From positions 1-43,274 of the forward strand of contig JAGBMA010000043.1 of assembly GCA_017635095.1 (NCBI GenBank): a stretch of 43,274 nt of DNA, given 5' to 3'. A program made the position numbers and the translations under genes. This document shows, in pieces, positions 41,340 through 43,274 of the stretch; the stretch's first letter is position 1, and each line of letters begins with the position of its first letter. Below the pieces are notes generated by a model. The model saw only the letters and a list, made by a program, of their open reading frames with translations, was not told the DNA's origin and searched no databases. The DNA is from Ruminiclostridium sp. (lineage in GTDB: Bacteria > Bacillota > Clostridia > Oscillospirales > Ruminococcaceae).

Positions 41340-43076
41340 TTACCTGTCGGAAACAGTCTCCCATATAAGTCCCTTTTCCCGGGTGTGACGGCGCGTCTCC
41401 TCCATGGGCATAGGTTTGCCGAAATAGTATCCCTGAGCTTTATCACAGCCTATCTCCTTGAGAAACTCGTAGTGTTCCTCAGTCTCAACGCCCTCTGTGA
41501 GCGGCTTTATGCCCATTTCCACAGCGGCGTAAACAATGTAGTTTATAAGATTGCCGGTGCGCGGGTTCTTGTCATATGTCCGGAGAAATTCCATATCGAG
41601 CTTGAGCACGTCGAAGTCGTACTCCATGAGCGTGTTGAGCGACGAGTAGCCGCTTCCGAAATCGTCGATCCATATCTGATAGCCGGAATTGCGGAATTTC
41701 CTGCATTCGCTCTTGAGATGATCCGACTTGGCGTTGAGTGCGCTTTCGGTAATCTCTATGTCGAGCATCTCGCGCGGGACATTGTAGAGCCTGCGGTAGC
41801 TCTCGACTACCTCAACGATATTGCAGAGCTCGAAGTCAAGACGCGAAAGATTTACAGATACCGGAACTATCGGCTCGCCGCGGTCACGGAGGGCTGCATA
41901 ATCCTCGCATACCTTCTTTACAACGAAGCTGTCGATCTTGTGTATGAGGTGGAACTTCTCAAGCGTTTCGATAAAATCAGCCGGTGAAAGAAATCCGAAT
42001 TTCGGGTCTATCCAGCGCGCGAGTGCTTCATATCCGCATATCTCGCCTGTTGCAACACGGATAACGGGCTGATAGAACACCTTGATGTACTCCTTCTCGA
42101 CCGCGTCGTCAACGTAATCAACAATGTACTGCTGGCGGCGCAGCTTCTCATAGAGCGTGACATCGTATATGCTGTAGATCACGTCGTAGCGGTGCTTTAC
42201 GGTATTGCAGGCAAGGCGGGCGTGATCGCAGGCAAGACCGACTTCCCCGCAGGTCTCATCGAGCTCGTAAATACCCGCGCGTATCTCGACTTTCGTGCCC
42301 TCGATTATCTGGTTTACGGAATCATGCACGGCGGTCACAAGGTCGGTGACATTCTCCGCGGCGGTGCAGACAACGAAGTGATCGTTGGAAAAGCGGGCGA
42401 TTATGCTGTAATCACCGAAGATCCCGCGGATCGTGTATGCTACGCGGCACAGCAGATCATCACCGCGCTGGAAACCGTAGCGCTCATTGAATATCTTGAA
42501 GTTCGCGATATCGAAATGCACGAAAGTGAACTTAGCCTGTTCACGCTTCATGGGATCGGAGATGATCTCCTGCACCTTCTGATAGAACGTCGCCATGTTA
42601 TACAGACCGGTAAGGCGGTCTGTGTTCTGGTTCATGGAGAAGATCTGTGTTTCCGCGAAACTGTTGCGGCTCCGGTTGAGGTATTCGTTCTTGTCGATAT
42701 CGACGATGAATACATAGAAATAGCTCCTGCCGTGTTCGCCGTGAAGCAGATGTCCGAAGTCTTCTATGTAACGGATCTCTCCCGTTTTTGCAACTATACG
42801 GTAGCGTACATAATCGTGGCGCTTCTCCACAGTAAGTGTCTGGGACTGGATCTCATTCTGTATCTTGTCGTAATCTTCGGGGTGTACCATGCCTTTGAAG
42901 CTGTTGCCGGTGTACTCGCGGAACTCCGCCATTGTCTCACACCCGAACAGCTTTATCACGTTCTCCTCCGCAAAGAGTATCTCATCGTTTTCGCCGGCGC
43001 TGTAAATGAAAAAACCGCCCGGCAGTCCTGTGGGTATAAAGTTCTCTCCGATATCTATAGTCGTTTCGTCGCTCAT
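41340..43076 (-). CDS. PAS-GGDEF-EAL protein with degenerate cyclase site
   Basis: A 578-residue cytoplasmic protein. A PAS domain spans about 20-135 (GLPGGFFIYSAGENDEILFA, VHPEDYDKI) and a GGDEF-like domain about 150-320, in which the GGDEF loop reads RFSNDHF, so diguanylate cyclase activity is unlikely. The EAL domain (about 325-570) is intact: YEALARW, VNLSR, DIEITES, IDDFGSGYSSL, KLDMEFL and EGVETEEHYEFL. It should act as a cyclic-di-GMP phosphodiesterase, perhaps tuned by PAS or GTP binding. ATG 43076 is chosen by SD aaggagg. It heads an operon with AmiS. Confidence 0.93.
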   Translation of the reverse strand: MSDETTIDIGENFIPTGLPGGFFIYSAGENDEILFAEENVIKLFGCETMAEFREYTGNSFKGMVHPEDYDKIQNEIQSQTLTVEKRHDYVRYRIVAKTGEIRYIEDFGHLLHGEHGRSYFYVFIVDIDKNEYLNRSRNSFAETQIFSMNQNTDRLTGLYNMATFYQKVQEIISDPMKREQAKFTFVHFDIANFKIFNERYGFQRGDDLLCRVAYTIRGIFGDYSIIARFSNDHFVVCTAAENVTDLVTAVHDSVNQIIEGTKVEIRAGIYELDETCGEVGLACDHARLACNTVKHRYDVIYSIYDVTLYEKLRRQQYIVDYVDDAVEKEYIKVFYQPVIRVATGEICGYEALARWIDPKFGFLSPADFIETLEKFHLIHKIDSFVVKKVCEDYAALRDRGEPIVPVSVNLSRLDFELCNIVEVVESYRRLYNVPREMLDIEITESALNAKSDHLKSECRKFRNSGYQIWIDDFGSGYSSLNTLMEYDFDVLKLDMEFLRTYDKNPRTGNLINYIVYAAVEMGIKPLTEGVETEEHYEFLKEIGCDKAQGYYFGKPMPMEETRRHTREKGLIWETVSDR

Positions 43077-43132
43077 AAGCAGACCTCCTTGATCGAATTG
43101 GTGGCTCCTCAGCATTTCACAATAGGGTACCT

Positions 43133-43274
43133 CTAAAAACCGCTTTGAAAAGAGAAAATGAGATAGCTGCGTCGGATACAAGGAAAGCCGACGAAGCCGG
43201 GCTGGCGCCCGGTTAGGAGGTTTGACGCAGTAGACGGCGTGGATAGCTCTTTTTATCTCAAATTGGGTTTTTAG
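43133..43274. mobile_element. MITE-like 142-bp element at the window end
   Basis: The left end ctaaaaaccg (43133-43142) and right end cgggttttag-like gggtttttag (43265-43274) are inverted: ctaaaaacc matches perfectly for nine bases, then similarity is imperfect over about 30 bp (gagatagct against agctctttttatctc). Inside, ctgcgtc/gacgcag, gtcgg/ccgac and ccgggc-tggc-gcccgg make a nested stem-loop. It has no coding capacity. The window stops at the terminal ag, so a target duplication cannot be checked. Confidence 0.6.

Noticed and set aside
1-43274. CRISPR arrays, rRNA genes and metabolite riboswitches.
   Set aside because: No regularly spaced repeats, rRNA signatures or recognisable riboswitch cores were seen on reading both strands.

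Overview
The window looks like chromosomal DNA of a gut Clostridia/Oscillospiraceae species close to Ruminococcus. This is inferred from the mid-50s G+C coding style, near-perfect TTGACA-N17-TATAAT promoters, Shine-Dalgarno (SD) starts, a BcrA/HgdC-type two-ATPase activase fusion, a T-rich lipoprotein linker on the sugar-binding protein, and several cyclic-di-GMP proteins. No sequence search was possible, so the taxon is tentative.

Layout. 1-2.45 kb (minus): PadR regulator, DUF1700 and DUF4097 genes, with dyad operators overlapping the promoter. 2.5-10.5 kb (plus): a giant 2-hydroxyacyl-CoA dehydratase activase-like protein, an SPFH/prohibitin protein and a PcrA/UvrD helicase. 10.6-14.1 kb (plus): FapA/DUF342 protein, an ABC ATPase with no permease beside it, and a degenerate EAL-HDOD protein. 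14.1-17.6 kb (plus): rpmH-rnpA-yidD-yidC-jag, then tRNA-Gln. dnaA does not precede rpmH and mnmE/mnmG do not follow jag. yidC seems to start at a non-canonical AUA codon.

17.6-21.1 kb is an accessory segment. It holds a two-copy beta-rich orphan protein, a compact plus-strand cassette (three small Cys-rich proteins, a radical SAM protein and a Mor-like HTH protein), and an AT-rich non-coding tract with repeats. 21.1-27.8 kb (minus): an HD-GYP phosphodiesterase with a shortened C terminus, a PAP2 phosphatase, a CPBP protease, a small membrane protein and a histidine kinase/response regulator pair.

27.9-31.5 kb is a scar. It contains a 5'-truncated S41 peptidase, the 3' end of a serine-recombinase-like gene, the first ten codons of its partner gene, a headless SAMD9-like STAND NTPase in AT-rich DNA, a WYL-domain fragment, and a membrane gene whose 3' end is replaced. 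An XRE regulator follows. This mosaic of broken mobile and defence genes is the most unusual part of the window.

31.7-36.7 kb (plus): a secreted FnIII/thioredoxin-fold protein that lacks the CxxC cysteines, then a carbohydrate ABC importer (lipoprotein plus two permeases). 36.7-40.5 kb (plus): a YtrA-type GntR regulator, an ABC ATPase, two permeases and a CPBP protease in one overlapping operon. 40.5-43.3 kb: a roughly 340-bp element bounded by 48-bp inverted repeats, then a minus-strand operon of a PAS-GGDEF-EAL protein and an AmiS/UreI channel, and a 142-bp MITE-like element at the right end. Three cyclic-di-GMP-family proteins (degenerate EAL-HDOD, HD-GYP, degenerate-GGDEF/EAL) lie in the window, and none has an intact GGDEF cyclase motif.
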